A stretch of 64,000 nt of DNA from Amblyomma americanum. Its lineage: Eukaryota > Arthropoda > Arachnida > Ixodida > Ixodidae. How positions within the stretch are numbered: position 1 is the first letter of the stretch; every line of letters begins with the position of its first letter. Below, one piece after another: positions 47,541 through 57,800 of this stretch. The notes beneath the pieces were generated by a model that saw only the letters and a list, made by a program, of their open reading frames with translations, had not been told where the DNA came from and searched no databases. The stretch lies in NCBI RefSeq assembly GCF_052857255.1, contig NC_135505.1, positions 138,916,343-138,980,342 of the forward strand, given 5' to 3'. Position numbers and translations under genes: made by a program.

Positions 47541-47889
47541 TACTCCAAAGGGCTGTTAAGAAGGACTTTCCGCTTGATCCCGAGGGCACTAGGTGACTCC
47601 AGATTGAAAACGAGGATGGTGTTCTTTACGATCTTGGCATGGCTTCGGGTCGGCATAGTATACGGAACCGGATGGCGGCGCGTCATGCAGATCTTGACGC
47701 AGGGGCAGTTTTAGAGAGTATGTTAAAGAAGCAGTCACAAGATATATTGCAGTAATTAACTTAAGGATCCGGCACTTGACCGGCTCCTGTAAATTGAAGC
47801 CATGAAGAGAATTAGAGAATATTAGCCCCTCTACACAAGTCACAGATTGGTTGGCGGTTTTTTGTATGAACATAATGCATGGTTCAGAC
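47541..47889. other. Unassigned sequence between SINE and Penelope-like element
   Basis: The reverse complement of the part near 47,860-47,900 may still belong to the Penelope-like terminal sequence. No gene is recognised. Confidence 0.3.
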
Positions 47890-47925
47890 AAAACTGACTC
47901 CAACCAATATTTTTATCTTTACCCA

Positions 47926-47966
47926 ATGTGTCGGGACCAACTCGGTCCCTTCATCAGGGGTGACTA
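47926..47966 (-). ncRNA. Hammerhead-ribozyme-like motif, left Penelope end (mutated)
   Basis: Minus strand: CTGATGA box intact, then a 6-bp stem GGGACC/GGTCCC with loop GAGTT, then GACAC where the core needs GAAAC. One core A is changed, so self-cleavage is unlikely. Stem III and the cleavage site were not resolved. Confidence 0.6.
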
Positions 47967-48062
47967 AAGTGTTTGCCAGCAGCGGGTTGCTGCCTTCTCT
48001 GTCCCATTGTTAGCACGTGGCTCAGTCCACTAACGTACGCGGAGGGGAGCGTTCCTGGAGTC

Positions 48063-48308
48063 CTATTCATCGCTAGCCACCTTTGTGAGCCGGATGTGCC
48101 ATGACTCCACATGTCTCTTGAACAGGTTTGGCTCCATGGCCAAGACGATCACCTCCTCGAAGGGTATTCGGTGGTCAGCGAGGGGGTTCGATTCTGAAAT
48201 AATTAGCCAGATGTCATTTTTGTGTTGCCTTATTCGTTGGTGGGGGTTTCTGTTTCGCCGATGTATGAAGCCGGGCCCTTGGAGCACGGGATTTTGTAAA
48301 CGACACCG
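48063..48308 (-). pseudogene. Penelope-like GIY-YIG endonuclease C-terminal remnant
   Basis: On the minus strand one frame reads GVVYKIPCSKGPASYIGET, the diagnostic VYKIPC…YIGET start of the GIY-YIG nuclease. After a frame change the other frame reads ESNPLADHRIPFEEVIVLAM and EPNLFKRHVESWHIR, the usual C-terminal half (…H-I-F—-VLA-E-N–KR–ESWHI). The reverse transcriptase part is absent and the frame is broken, so it is inactive. GIY-YIG is characteristic of canonical Penelope-like elements. Confidence 0.8.
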
Positions 48309-48570
48309 GGTTTTTTTTTCTCTGGGGACGCGGTCTTTCGGTCAGAGTAAGCAGCGGCTTATTGTCGAAACAGGTTTCTGAACTCCTTGGCCATAGCCAA
48401 ACCTGTTCAAGAGGCGACGTGTGGAGTCATGGCACATCCAGCTCACAAAAAAGCGATGAATAGGACTCCAGGAACGCTCCCCTCCGCGTACGTTAGTGGA
48501 CTGCGCCACGTGCTAACAAAGGGGGAGAGAAGGCAGCAACCCGGTGCTGCTGCTGGCACACTTTAGTCAC

Positions 48571-48612
48571 CCCTGAAGAAGGGACCGAGTTGGTCCCGAA
48601 ACGTTGGATAAA
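48571..48612 (+). ncRNA. Hammerhead-ribozyme-like motif, right Penelope end
   Basis: Plus strand: CTGAAGA (one change from CTGATGA) at 48,573, stem GGGACC/GGTCCC at 48,581-48,597 with loop GAGTT, and an intact GAAAC at 48,598. Penelope-like elements are known to carry minimal hammerheads at their ends. The inverse copy at 47.93 kb has the opposite defect. Confidence 0.62.
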
Positions 48613-48994
48613 GATAAAAATACTGGTTGGCGCCAGTTTCATCTCAACTATCTCAAGAACCCAACAAGACGGACTTCCGTCGAAGATATTTTCGTTCAAA
48701 CATATTGCATGATTTTGTTGGCAATAAATATAAAAAAAGCATGGAAAGTATAGTGCTCTCATGCAGTGGCCAGCGAATCTGATCTGTTTGCGCCGCCGCG
48801 GGTTCGAAACCAAAGCGTGGAGCTGTCGGTTACATATCTGGTTTATTTCTGCAGGTCTAGTTGGCTTCAGACAAACAGAGAACGGGTCTTCGAGATTGAA
48901 AGCGTCAATGATAGGCTACTAAAACAAAACATCTACCAAAACGTGAGCGACGGTACTGCAAAGTCTGGTAAGTGAAGCAGGCTTAAGCTGTGTG

Positions 48995-49012
48995 TAGAGA
49001 GAGAGAGAGAGC
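48995..49012 (+). repeat. (AG)n microsatellite
   Basis: A run of AG dinucleotides inside copy B of the duplication. Confidence 0.9.
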
Positions 49013-49968
49013 AAACTTTACGAGCTCTAAAAAGTCTTGCAGAGTTCCCATGGTTGGGTCATCATTCCAGAACTACCGCGGCCTTCGCTGCCCGGCTTGC
49101 CCATTCGACAAACCACAGCTGGTCTTCAGATTCCCAGCTGGACAGCGCAGCCCCTCATTGCTCCATCGTGGCGTTGTGGATTATGGGTACAGCATCTATT
49201 TTCTCACAGGCTCATGTGGTGGGGTGTGTGTCAGTAGAAAAACAGCCTATGAGAACACAGTACGTCTCAGATAAGTGCCCATTTTCAATCACGGTGTGAG
49301 CTAAGGCAACGGTAACGATAAGTAAAATATTGTAATGCAGGCTGCACTACACTGAAGGAACGATGTCGGTGAAATTCAATCGTAGTATGGCCCAAAACTT
49401 GGGTAACAACTCATGGCAGTACTTAATTGTAAGCAGTGGATGGATCGGACATCGGAAAGGACCGGCGATGAGAACAACAATGAAGGAACGAGGTAGTGTT
49501 GCACCTCTATTATGAACACACTTGCAATCAATCATCTTGCAATGCACAGTTAGCCGCAAACGACCCATGCCGTTTCTAGAAGGAAGAAACAATGTCTTCA
49601 ACATACAATTGTTCGAGCACAGCTTCCCATTGTGCAGCAAAGGCATGGCTTGGTTTGTTTTTGTACGTAAAGCCAAAGGAATGCGTTCGCTGCTAAACAA
49701 TGGATTACTTATCATTGTTATGTGCTGAAAATGATATTCAGGCGCTCTCAGGGACATTTTCCGCCTGGTGTGCACGGAGCGACGGTTTCATTGTCGCATT
49801 TTTTGCTCCCGGAGGTTGCAAACTGTTTTCTGACGCGACACGGGGATCCTTTTCAACGTGTCGTTTGTTGAATAGGCGCGGCGAGAGGTTCGGCGATATT
49901 TTTTGTATCTAAAGTTTTTGATATCCGTGCTGGAACTCCTGCTTACTTTCACTGAACTGGTCGTTTAG

Positions 49969-50137
49969 CAAAACCAGTTGTTGGGCGAGTTGGTGCTGAC
50001 GATGATCCATAACAGCGCGACAGACGGGACAAAGAAGAGGAGACACAACACACAGCGCTGACTCAAAACAGTTGTGAGTCAGCGCTGTGTGTTGTGTCTC
50101 CTCTTCTTTGTCCCGTCTGTCGCGCTCTTATGGATCA
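49969..50137. mobile_element. Fold-back retroelement tail with 11-bp target-site duplication
   Basis: After CAAAACCAGTTGTTGGGCGA the insert forms a near-perfect inverted repeat of about 65 bases per arm (about 50,002-50,066 and 50,076-50,138). The arms contain ACAGACGGGACAAAGAAGAG and its complement. TGGTCGTTTAG flanks the insert on both sides (49,958-49,968 and 50,138-50,148). Copy A of the duplication has the uninterrupted sequence. By its fold-back form it resembles the Penelope-like insertion at 55.7 kb. Confidence 0.8.
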
Positions 50138-50649
50138 TGGTCGTTTAGGTCGTTTGTGTGCCTGGTTCTGATTAGAATACTTAACCGGTGTGGCCAGCAA
50201 AAAGCTTTACAGAGATCTCACAGTCGTAGCGTCGCCCCTTCCATTCTACCGGTCAGTTACTCTCTGTTATGCCGCAAAATGTATTAAAACATTACGTTGT
50301 GTAAACTGTTTGCGGGGGTCCTGCGCGTAATAGCAAGGGAAATGGAAGCAGAGAGTCTCGTACCGTGAGGTGTCAGTTGTTTTCTGCATGAAAAGCTGAA
50401 AACTGCTCAATATGTATGCGTGTTTTTATTCGGAACGCTTAACAGCGTATCCCGACAGAACACGAAATAAAGCAATAACAGCGCTTCGAATTGGGCTACT
50501 TAGTTACGTGCATACTCTTTCATCTTAGTGCATTTCGTGAAGTTTCAAAGGCAGTAAGGATCAAACACTGCTGAACACTGCTGCGCTGACAGTTAAGTGA
50601 AAGTTCATTCCTGGGAACAAGATTATGTATCTATTTCACGGTAAGAACA

Positions 50650-50898
50650 AAGAAAAATTGGCGGTGGTTTAGCTTTGGTTAAACTTGGAGTGACGCGATA
50701 GCTACAGCTGGCCGAGTGGAACTTGGTCACGTGACCAAACACGTGACGAACCACGTGATCAGCCACGACGCCGCGCCGCCGCAGCTGCTCCGCACCACGT
50801 GACCAACCACGTGACAGCGTGGCGGCGCCGCCACAGGGTGGCGGCGCCGCCACGCTGAAGGCTCGAAATACTACCGTAATGCAGCTATGCCTACAAAA
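50650..50898 (+). repeat. Dispersed repeat with CACGTG boxes, copy 2 (five boxes)
   Basis: Homologous to 34,518-34,735, but expanded in the middle so that five CACGTGA boxes occur within about 110 bases (50,726-50,815) and GGCGGCGCCGCCAC is duplicated. It interrupts copy B of the duplication, so it moved in after that duplication. Confidence 0.82.
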
Positions 50899-51000
50899 AT
50901 TACAGCCTACTGAGCTTACTTAGACTAATTTGAAGTGTGCGCGCTAGCATGTCGGGTTTCAGATCGCTTTCGCTTCGAGGCTATAGGGTAGAGATGCAGA

Positions 51001-51396
51001 CTGACATAGTGCGCATGCACTGGAGTGTTTACTGAGCACCAGCTTGTTCGCTGAAAAACAGGTAATGAGACGTTCAAAGGTGAAGTAAAGAGTTTGTCAT
51101 TTAAGTCATCGAGACCGTTTTAGGTTTCCCAATTTTAAATACTTTTATATAGCATTAGGATTGTAGTGGTGTAACGTCACCTTGGCTTGGTGCCTGGGGC
51201 TGAGTGTGGGATTTCTCACGCTCCAAAGCACGTTAACACTTACAAGGCCATGGTGACCCGAAGTGGAGTCACCAAGTTTAGGGGCCACCAGTCTTGAATT
51301 GAGCGAGACAGTAGTACTGTTTCTGCAGTAGTTCCGACATCAGCGATTCATCAACCCATGTTAGCGGTCTTTAACCTGACTGACGTATGCTACACT
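51001..51396. other. Unassigned sequence
   Basis: No gene, RNA or repeat is recognised between the end of copy B and the SINE. Confidence 0.35.
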
Positions 51397-51409
51397 CTAA
51401 ACAGAAAGG

Positions 51410-51633
51410 TTTGGTTTGGTTTAAGGGGGTTTAACTTCCCAAAGCGACTCAGGCTATGAGAGACGCCATAGTGAAGGGCTCCTTAAATTTCGACCACCTG
51501 GGGTTCTGACATCGCACAGTACACGGGCCTCTAGAATTTCGCCTCCATCGAAATTCGACCGCCGCGGCCGGGATCGAACCCGCGTCTTTCGGGTCAGCAG
51601 CCGAGCGCCATAACCACTCAGTCACCGCGGCGG
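51410..51633 (-). mobile_element. tRNA-derived SINE (short type), complete
   Basis: The minus strand starts GCCGCCGCGGTGACTGAGTG (tRNA-like head with an A-box-like region), then has B-box-like GGGTTCGATCCCG. The body matches the copies at 39,694 and 47,343, and a CCAAA-type 3' tail ends it. CTAAACAGAAAGG is repeated perfectly on both sides (51,397-51,409 and 51,634-51,646). This is the best preserved copy and defines the family's ends. Confidence 0.92.
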
Positions 51634-51646
51634 CTAAACAGAAAGG

Positions 51647-53459
51647 AATAAAAAGGAAGTAAACTCTCCTCTGGAGCACACCCTTTTATGAATGGGTGTG
51701 CGCTAACAACTTACTCTCTTTTTACTTCCATATAGGTGTATTGGTGTTCAGAGTGTAGCAGGTAAGAGAAGAATATAGAAGCTGCGTATTGTAGAATACC
51801 CTATTGTAGAATAAGTAACGCGATCGTATTCAAGATACTTGTGACTGCTTCTGCCGTGTAAATATTGTCTATTTCGCAGTCTTTATGTAACAATGAAGGC
51901 TTTTTCTTCCGATGAAGATGCATGAATTCTGCGCAAGCGGTTTCTCTACAAAAAGGTTTCGATAGCGGCCCACCGCACCGGCCGAGTTGTCGATTAGCAA
52001 TCATCGCACGTAGGTCAACAACAGAAACAACCCAAAGGCAAAGCATAGCACAAAAGAATTGAACCTCTATGAAATATCGCCTATGGCAGCAAATTGAAAA
52101 TTGCAGCCCGATGCTGAACAGGATGGTAGCTCAACAGCTTTCAACCTCCGAAAAGCCGACCAATTAACTCGCTCAACAGTTCGTGCTGTGCGACAAAAAC
52201 GTCATCACAGAGAAATTCAAATTTTGAATGCAGCATGATGCTGCTCAGCAAGGCCGAAATCATGAATACGAACACCCGTGCCAGGTGCACCTTCACCGTA
52301 AGAATAATTGCAATGCTTTTGCATCGACTCAGATTTTTGCACTACAAATTTTGAGTTAATGCAGTAGATAGATGTTTTCTGCCCGAATCTAACAATCTGG
52401 ATAGTGGCGGCGTGATCGTCCTGCCTCTTACACGCGATGTTTCAAAAGAACCAGTGCTTCTCTACAGTCAACTCAACAATTCCGCGTACGTGAGACTGCA
52501 CACTGGCCCGCACACAATGAAAAAATAACAACAGATGTACAGGCTATGTGTCACGTCATTCTCGCGTACTCTTGGTAACAGCTGCGGCATCATGGAAGAG
52601 TCCAGCGTAGTTTCCAAGCAGTTGGCGTTCAATTAAATTTCCATGGAAATCGCAACTAGGCATTTCACACCCCATAACTCCCAATCATTCTATTTCAAAT
52701 TGTGGAAAAAAAAGTTATAAGGAACTGATGGAACTGATTTTCTGATATTTTAGAATTATCCTTCTCCTACACGTGCTAGTGTCTGGATATAAATTTTTTT
52801 TCTGTTTTGATTTGGGTCGGAAAGGGTTAACTATGGTACTTGGAGCTCGAAGCGCTTAGACGCGACTACCGAGGCAGCATCGCGCATGCTCGCGTGGTGG
52901 GTGTGCACTCTATCTCCCCTCTTTTCCCCCCTTCACTTGCGAGACGGAGAACGGTCCCACAGCAGAAACGTCTCGTCTCGGACTGCTTGTCTCGAATGCG
53001 CCCTGCATCATATTGCGACATGGTGATGATGTTCAACTTGTGTGCCATACCGTGGCAAAGGAGTGTATTCATGACTTCTACGACTGAACTGATTTGTTTG
53101 GATATACAGGCTCCCTCTTATTGCCGCACGTTATGGGCTGCTTGGTGGGGATCACTGTCTGCTTGGTACATTGGAGAGTTTTCAAGTGTGCGAGCAGAAA
53201 CGGGACAAATGTCGATAAGAGCGCCGCACATTATGTAATGTTATTTAGGACCACATGTTGTGTATCCTTTTTTTCTTTTTTTGGAGAGGAGGGGGAAGGA
53301 GAGTGTGCCTTCTCCCAATGGCTGCATCGTTTACTGGTGTCTCTGGTTCTCGTCGCCCGTGCGCTTTTGTGTGTGCGTGTTTCCTACGCATGTGTGCGGG
53401 GCGGGGTCTAAAGGGGGTCCAGGACAGTGCAAGGAGACATGGATTTGAACGCTGGTGGC
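51647..53459. other. Long stretch without a recognised gene
   Basis: The longest open frame is plus strand 52,840-53,238 (132 codons). It has no motif I recognise, is Cys/Arg/Ser-rich like translated noncoding DNA, and overlaps a minus-strand frame. The first part (51,650-52,800) is AT-rich. I cannot assign a function. Confidence 0.4.
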
Positions 53460-54060
53460 TAATAATAATAATAATAATAATTGGTTTTTGGGGAAAGGAA
53501 ATGGCGCAGTATCTGTCTCATAATCGTTGGACACCTGGATCGCGCCGTAAGGGAAGGGCAAAGGAGGGAGTGAAAGAAAAAAGGAAGAAAGAGGTGCCGT
53601 AGTGGAGGGCTCCGGAATAATTTCCTCACCTGGGGATCTTTAACTGATCGCTTAGGCGGCTGCGATTTTATGGAGTAAAAAACGCTAAGGAGCCCGTGTG
53701 CTGTGCGATGTCAGTGCACGTTAAAGATCCCCAGGTGGTCGAAATTATTCCGGAGCCCTCCACTACGGCACCTATTCTTCCTTTCTTCTTTCACTCCCTC
53801 CTTTATCCATTCCCTTACGGCGCGGTTCAGGTGTCCAAAGATATATGAGACAGATACTGCGCCATTTCCTTTCCCCAAAAAACCAATTATTATTATTATT
53901 ATTATTATTAGTATTATCTTTAACGTGCACTGACATCGCACAGCACACGGGCGCCTTAGCGTTTTTCCTCCATAAAAACGCAGCCGCCGCGGTCGGGTTC
54001 GAATCCGGGGACTCCGGATCAGTAGCCGAGCCCCCTAAGCGCTGAGCCACCGCGGTGGTT
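53460..54060. mobile_element. Triple SINE composite (minus, plus, minus)
   Basis: A minus-strand long-type SINE lacking its head (about 53,460-53,648, starting with an ATA/AAT tail) abuts a plus-strand copy (about 53,650-53,915, head truncated, ending in an ATT tail). A minus-strand head-side fragment follows (about 53,918-54,060, with GGTCGGGTTCGAATCCG and GCTGAGCCACCGCGGTGG). The first two form a large inverted repeat; the AAT tails mark 3' ends. Confidence 0.85.
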
Positions 54061-54707
54061 CTGGTGGCTAATCCGGGATCGGGTTTTGTCGGCAGCGCCC
54101 GCGAAGAGAGTTTGGCATCAAAACAGCATGGTTCAGGAAAGACTGCCGAACCTCCAGGGCACATCGACAGTGGGCTCTTAAACAACAAGGAAGAAAGAAG
54201 GTTGGGCCGTGAGCTCTCATGCTCTTTGTACATTTGTACGAAAAAGTTTATTACAGTTCATGTTTGTTAAAGAACAAGTCTCCGCCTCTTCACTATTTCT
54301 GTATCTTCTACGGCGCATAATTCCAATAACACATCTTACAACAGCACGTGACATCCGCCACCTTCTCTCCAGAGCAGTTGTATTTGAAAGACATCTACTG
54401 CATTCTCCTTGTGTACGTGCCTCTGAACTTTAATCTACAACTTCTTCTTTCCTTACCTCCACGTTTGGCTCTGTGAAGCTGTAAACTTACAATTTTCTCC
54501 CCTTGCATTCCCAAGCGGGATTAGCAAAAATGTAATAATTTTTAGCACTCAATTAAGCCTCCTTTGCTCCCATTCGAAGATATGCAGTTTAAAGTGATAT
54601 ATACTGTGGTATTGATCGCATTTAACTGAGCTCGTTATCAGCATCATTGCTTGGTCGCCATTGTGACAAGAGTCTGACCAGCACCCGAACGCCGTGCATC
54701 ATCTGCG
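54061..54707. other. Upstream region of the M13 peptidase gene
   Basis: No coding feature is recognised. The promoter and 5' UTR of the gene starting at 54,708 would be expected here. No clear TATA box at a defined distance or initiator could be assigned. Confidence 0.35.
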
Positions 54708-54879
54708 ATGATGTCGGGCTCGGTTGAAAGAGGTTCACCGCCTATCAGTTCTTCCAGCTCTGACAGCTCGACCACCGTGAGTGGAGTAGATGTCGCGGGT
54801 GGCAGCCTGAGGGACGCCGAGATCATGGCCGCCGCGAGCCAGGAACTTCCGCAGGATGCGGCCTGCGCTACGCCGTCAC
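54708..54879 (+). CDS. M13 exon 1 (cytoplasmic N-terminus)
   Basis: This encodes MMSGSVERGSPPISSSSSDS followed by a Thr/Val/Gly-rich stretch and ends ATPS plus one base before donor GTAAGC. It is assigned to this gene because its phase exactly fits exon 2 and M13 proteins have short cytoplasmic tails. There is no domain evidence of its own. Confidence 0.6.
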
Positions 54880-57800
54880 GTAAGCGTACACAACTACTTA
54901 GAACTGGCAAAGTTTAATTTCAGCCCAGCTTCATCGCGTTTTCAAACTGTCATCAGAATTGCGGTGCTACTTGTGCCTTTAACGCTGCAGTAACTAGCTG
55001 CCAGAATGTTGGTTGATAGTGTGTCTTACCGGTACTCACCTATGGGGCGGAAACGCGGAGGCTAAAGAAAAGGTTCTAAGTTAAGGATAACGCGGCGAGC
55101 TATGGAAAGGAAAAATGATAGGTGTAGCGTTAAGCGACCGGAAGCGGGCAGAGTGGGTGAGGGAACAAACTCGAGGTAATGACATCATAGTTGAAATGAG
55201 GAGAAAGAAATGGGCTTGGGTAGGGCATGTAATGCCAAGGCTAGGTAACCGCTGGTCCTTTAGGGTAACGGAGTGGATTCCAAGAGAAGGCAAGCGTAGC
55301 AGAGGGTGGCAGAAAGTTAGGTGGGCGGATGAGATTAAGAAGTTGGCAGGCATAGGGTGGGGGCAACTGGCACAGGACAGGGTTAATTGGAGATACATAG
55401 GAGAGGCCTTTCCCCTGCAGTGGGCGCAGTCAGGCTGATGATGATGATGACCATTACCAGGCTGTCAGCATGGCCGTGAAGTTTAGCCCGTAAGGTATAT
55501 GGAGATAACAAGCGCATGTTGATTCTCATTCAAATGTAAAACGGGCAATTCGAGAAGAGAGAGTACGATCGGAGCGTTGGTGTGCCGCCGTTTGAGCGCT
55601 GGTTTTATCGAATGAGCACAAGCATTCTTACGTCGCCCGGACCGCGGTGGTCATTGAGGGAAAACTAAGCACAGCTCCAACCAAGTATTTTCAAAAATTA
55701 TATAAAGCGCACTTAGGACAACAGACAAGGGAGACCAAACAACACAAGCGCTTACTCGCAACTGCGCGTTTATTCGAGAAACACACAAAAGGAAGAACAA
55801 TCACAAACAAAACAAAAGCCATCGCGCAGGCGTGACAGGAAAAGTGCTCAAACAGGTGCGTCAAGATAACAAAACTCTCATGCAAAACCACCATAGGGTC
55901 GGCAACACACGTGTGCTGATTCTTACGGATGTGATAGGCCTCTGAAATCTTTCCGTAAGAATCAGCACACGTGTGTTGCCGACCCTATGGTGGTTTTGCA
56001 TGAAAGAGAGTTTTGTTATCTTGACGCACCTGTATGGGCACTTTTCCTGTCACGCCTGCGCGATGGCTTTTGTTTTGTTTGTGATTGTTCTTCCTTTTGT
56101 GTGTTTCTCGAATAAACGCGCAGTTGCGAGTAAGCGCTTGTGTTGTTTGGTCTCCCTTGTCTGTTGTCCTAAGTGCGCTTTATATAATTTTTGAAAATGA
56201 AAAACCAACTAGCTCAGATGTCAATTCTGCTTCAACCAAGTACTTTCCTCGCTGAGTATTTTTCGCACTCTATCCAAATATTTTCCTCCCCACTAAATAA
56301 ACACGAGGCACGCAGTGGCAAATGGTCAAACTAAAAGCGCCTATACAGCTTTTCTGAGCTGGGGCATGCTAGTAATGTTCAACGTCACTTCATCTGTTTC
56401 CACAGCCCGCAAATCACCAGGCTCCTGCGGTATGCCGACAGACGCGCTCTGCTGCTTCGTCCTGGTGATTGTGGGACCGATCGTGATTGTCGAGTTGATC
56501 GCCATTGTAGTACGAGGCGACCCGAAGCACAATGCCGCTGCTCTCGCAGATACGTTTGATCTCTTGGACTCCTGCCCTGACGCCACCGCTCCTGGAGGAT
56601 GTCAGAACGCAACTCTGTAAGCGACTTATAGCTATTATATAGGCTGCTTTAGTCCATTGCTCTTCATATCAAATGTAAGCATCTCACTCCTTCCGTAGAA
56701 GTCGCGTAGGACACAGTATTTTACGTGAAGGTACTAATTATGCAGTCGCACACAACTGAAGAAAACCCCGCGAATGGACTTCAGAGGGTGTCCCCCAACA
56801 AAAGGCGTCAGTCTATGCTCATTACGTCCGGTCGATCGCATTGCATCTGCAAAGCACCTGCGATTATGCGTTCCCACCGTGGCAGGTGCAAGGCGTTTGA
56901 TGTGAAATCGGGGCAATAGGTCAACGCCATTGTTTGGAAGACCTTCTTTGAGGGACATTTGCCGCTGCGTTCCAAAGAGGACAATGAAGAAAAAAGGCTT
57001 CAGCCGTGCGCGACTGAATTTATGGCACCATTATTCGCCTACCATTTTCTTAGTTTATATGGTTTCTGAGGTCACTTTCGATCTTGGCGGTGCCGCAATG
57101 GCACGGTATTGTTTTTAGTCCCTACATTTAGTAGCTTTATTTTCGCTGTTCAATCTGTTATACAGATGCCAGATTAAAAAAAAATCCAAAGTGTGCGGCG
57201 CGGCACTCAAGTGGGAAAAGAAACATATTGAGGTTAATCACGTAATGCCCCCTTCTCTACGATGTACGTGAACTGGCGTTCACATGTTACTGATTTTTTC
57301 ATGTTATTGATTTTTTCGAAAACTCTTGACATAGTTTCATGCAACGATCGCAAAACATTTCGCGCGAAACTCACCAGTCATTTTCAGAACACGTGTACCT
57401 GTAGTTGCCCTGTACTTTTTCCTGTATTTTTTCCCTGTATTTTTGTGATTTTTTTGCTTACCCTTTTTGTAACCGCTTGATCCTCCTTATTTTATCCTTT
57501 TTTTAGTGTTTACAGTTCCAGTGTTAAGTTCATTGTGCCAATGTTTTCATCATGAGTGCATATACACAAAACCATTTGTAAGCCCCTCCTTATGTAATAC
57601 CTTCGGGCCTTTAAGGATGAACTAAATGAAATGAAATGAAACGAAAACCATGAAAAAACTGCAAAATCCACTCCATCTGTGCAGAGTTTTGTTCAAGTAT
57701 ATTTCACCAGCTGTTTGACGGCGTTCTTAGCTAAAGAAATTTGATGCGACGGCGCTGGAGCCAGGCCATCAGCGAGAGGGCTTTAAGTCCGCCCAGAAAA

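Larger units (their letters stand above)
47890..48640. mobile_element. Penelope-like retroelement remnant in inverted-dimer arrangement
   Basis: A minus-strand 3' part (coding end plus terminal sequence, about 48,380 down to 47,890) is followed by a plus-strand partial copy of the same terminal sequence (about 48,390-48,640). The two are inverse over about 240 bases: GGAGTCCTATTCATCGCTAG against GCGATGAATAGGACTCC, and GTACGCGGAGGGGAGCG against its complement. A GIY-YIG endonuclease remnant and a hammerhead-like core at each end identify a Penelope-like element. Both copies are mutated. Confidence 0.82.
48760..51000 (+). repeat. Diverged 2-kb duplication, copy B
   Basis: Partner of 44,860-46,850, as shown by shared ordered blocks. 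Compared with copy A it has two clean insertions: the fold-back Penelope tail at 49,969-50,137 (with target-site duplication) and the CACGTG-box repeat at about 50,650-50,898. A splice-like segment at 48,887-48,968 (TTTCTGCAG … TCTGGTAAGTG) is open for 27 codons in one frame, but the matching part of copy A is not bounded by the same sites. Confidence 0.75.

Noticed and set aside
48766..48975. 69-codon frame with a splice-like end as a host exon
   Set aside because: It lies in the duplicated repeat copy B, and the matching region of copy A does not keep the frame or the splice sites.
52840..53238. Plus-strand 132-codon frame as a gene
   Set aside because: No recognisable motif, an overlapping opposite-strand frame and no splice or start context. 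It was left as unassigned.
55973..56194. Plus-strand 73-codon hydrophobic frame as a membrane protein
   Set aside because: It lies wholly in one arm of the fold-back Penelope-like insertion, with the same frame on the opposite arm. It is retroelement tail sequence.
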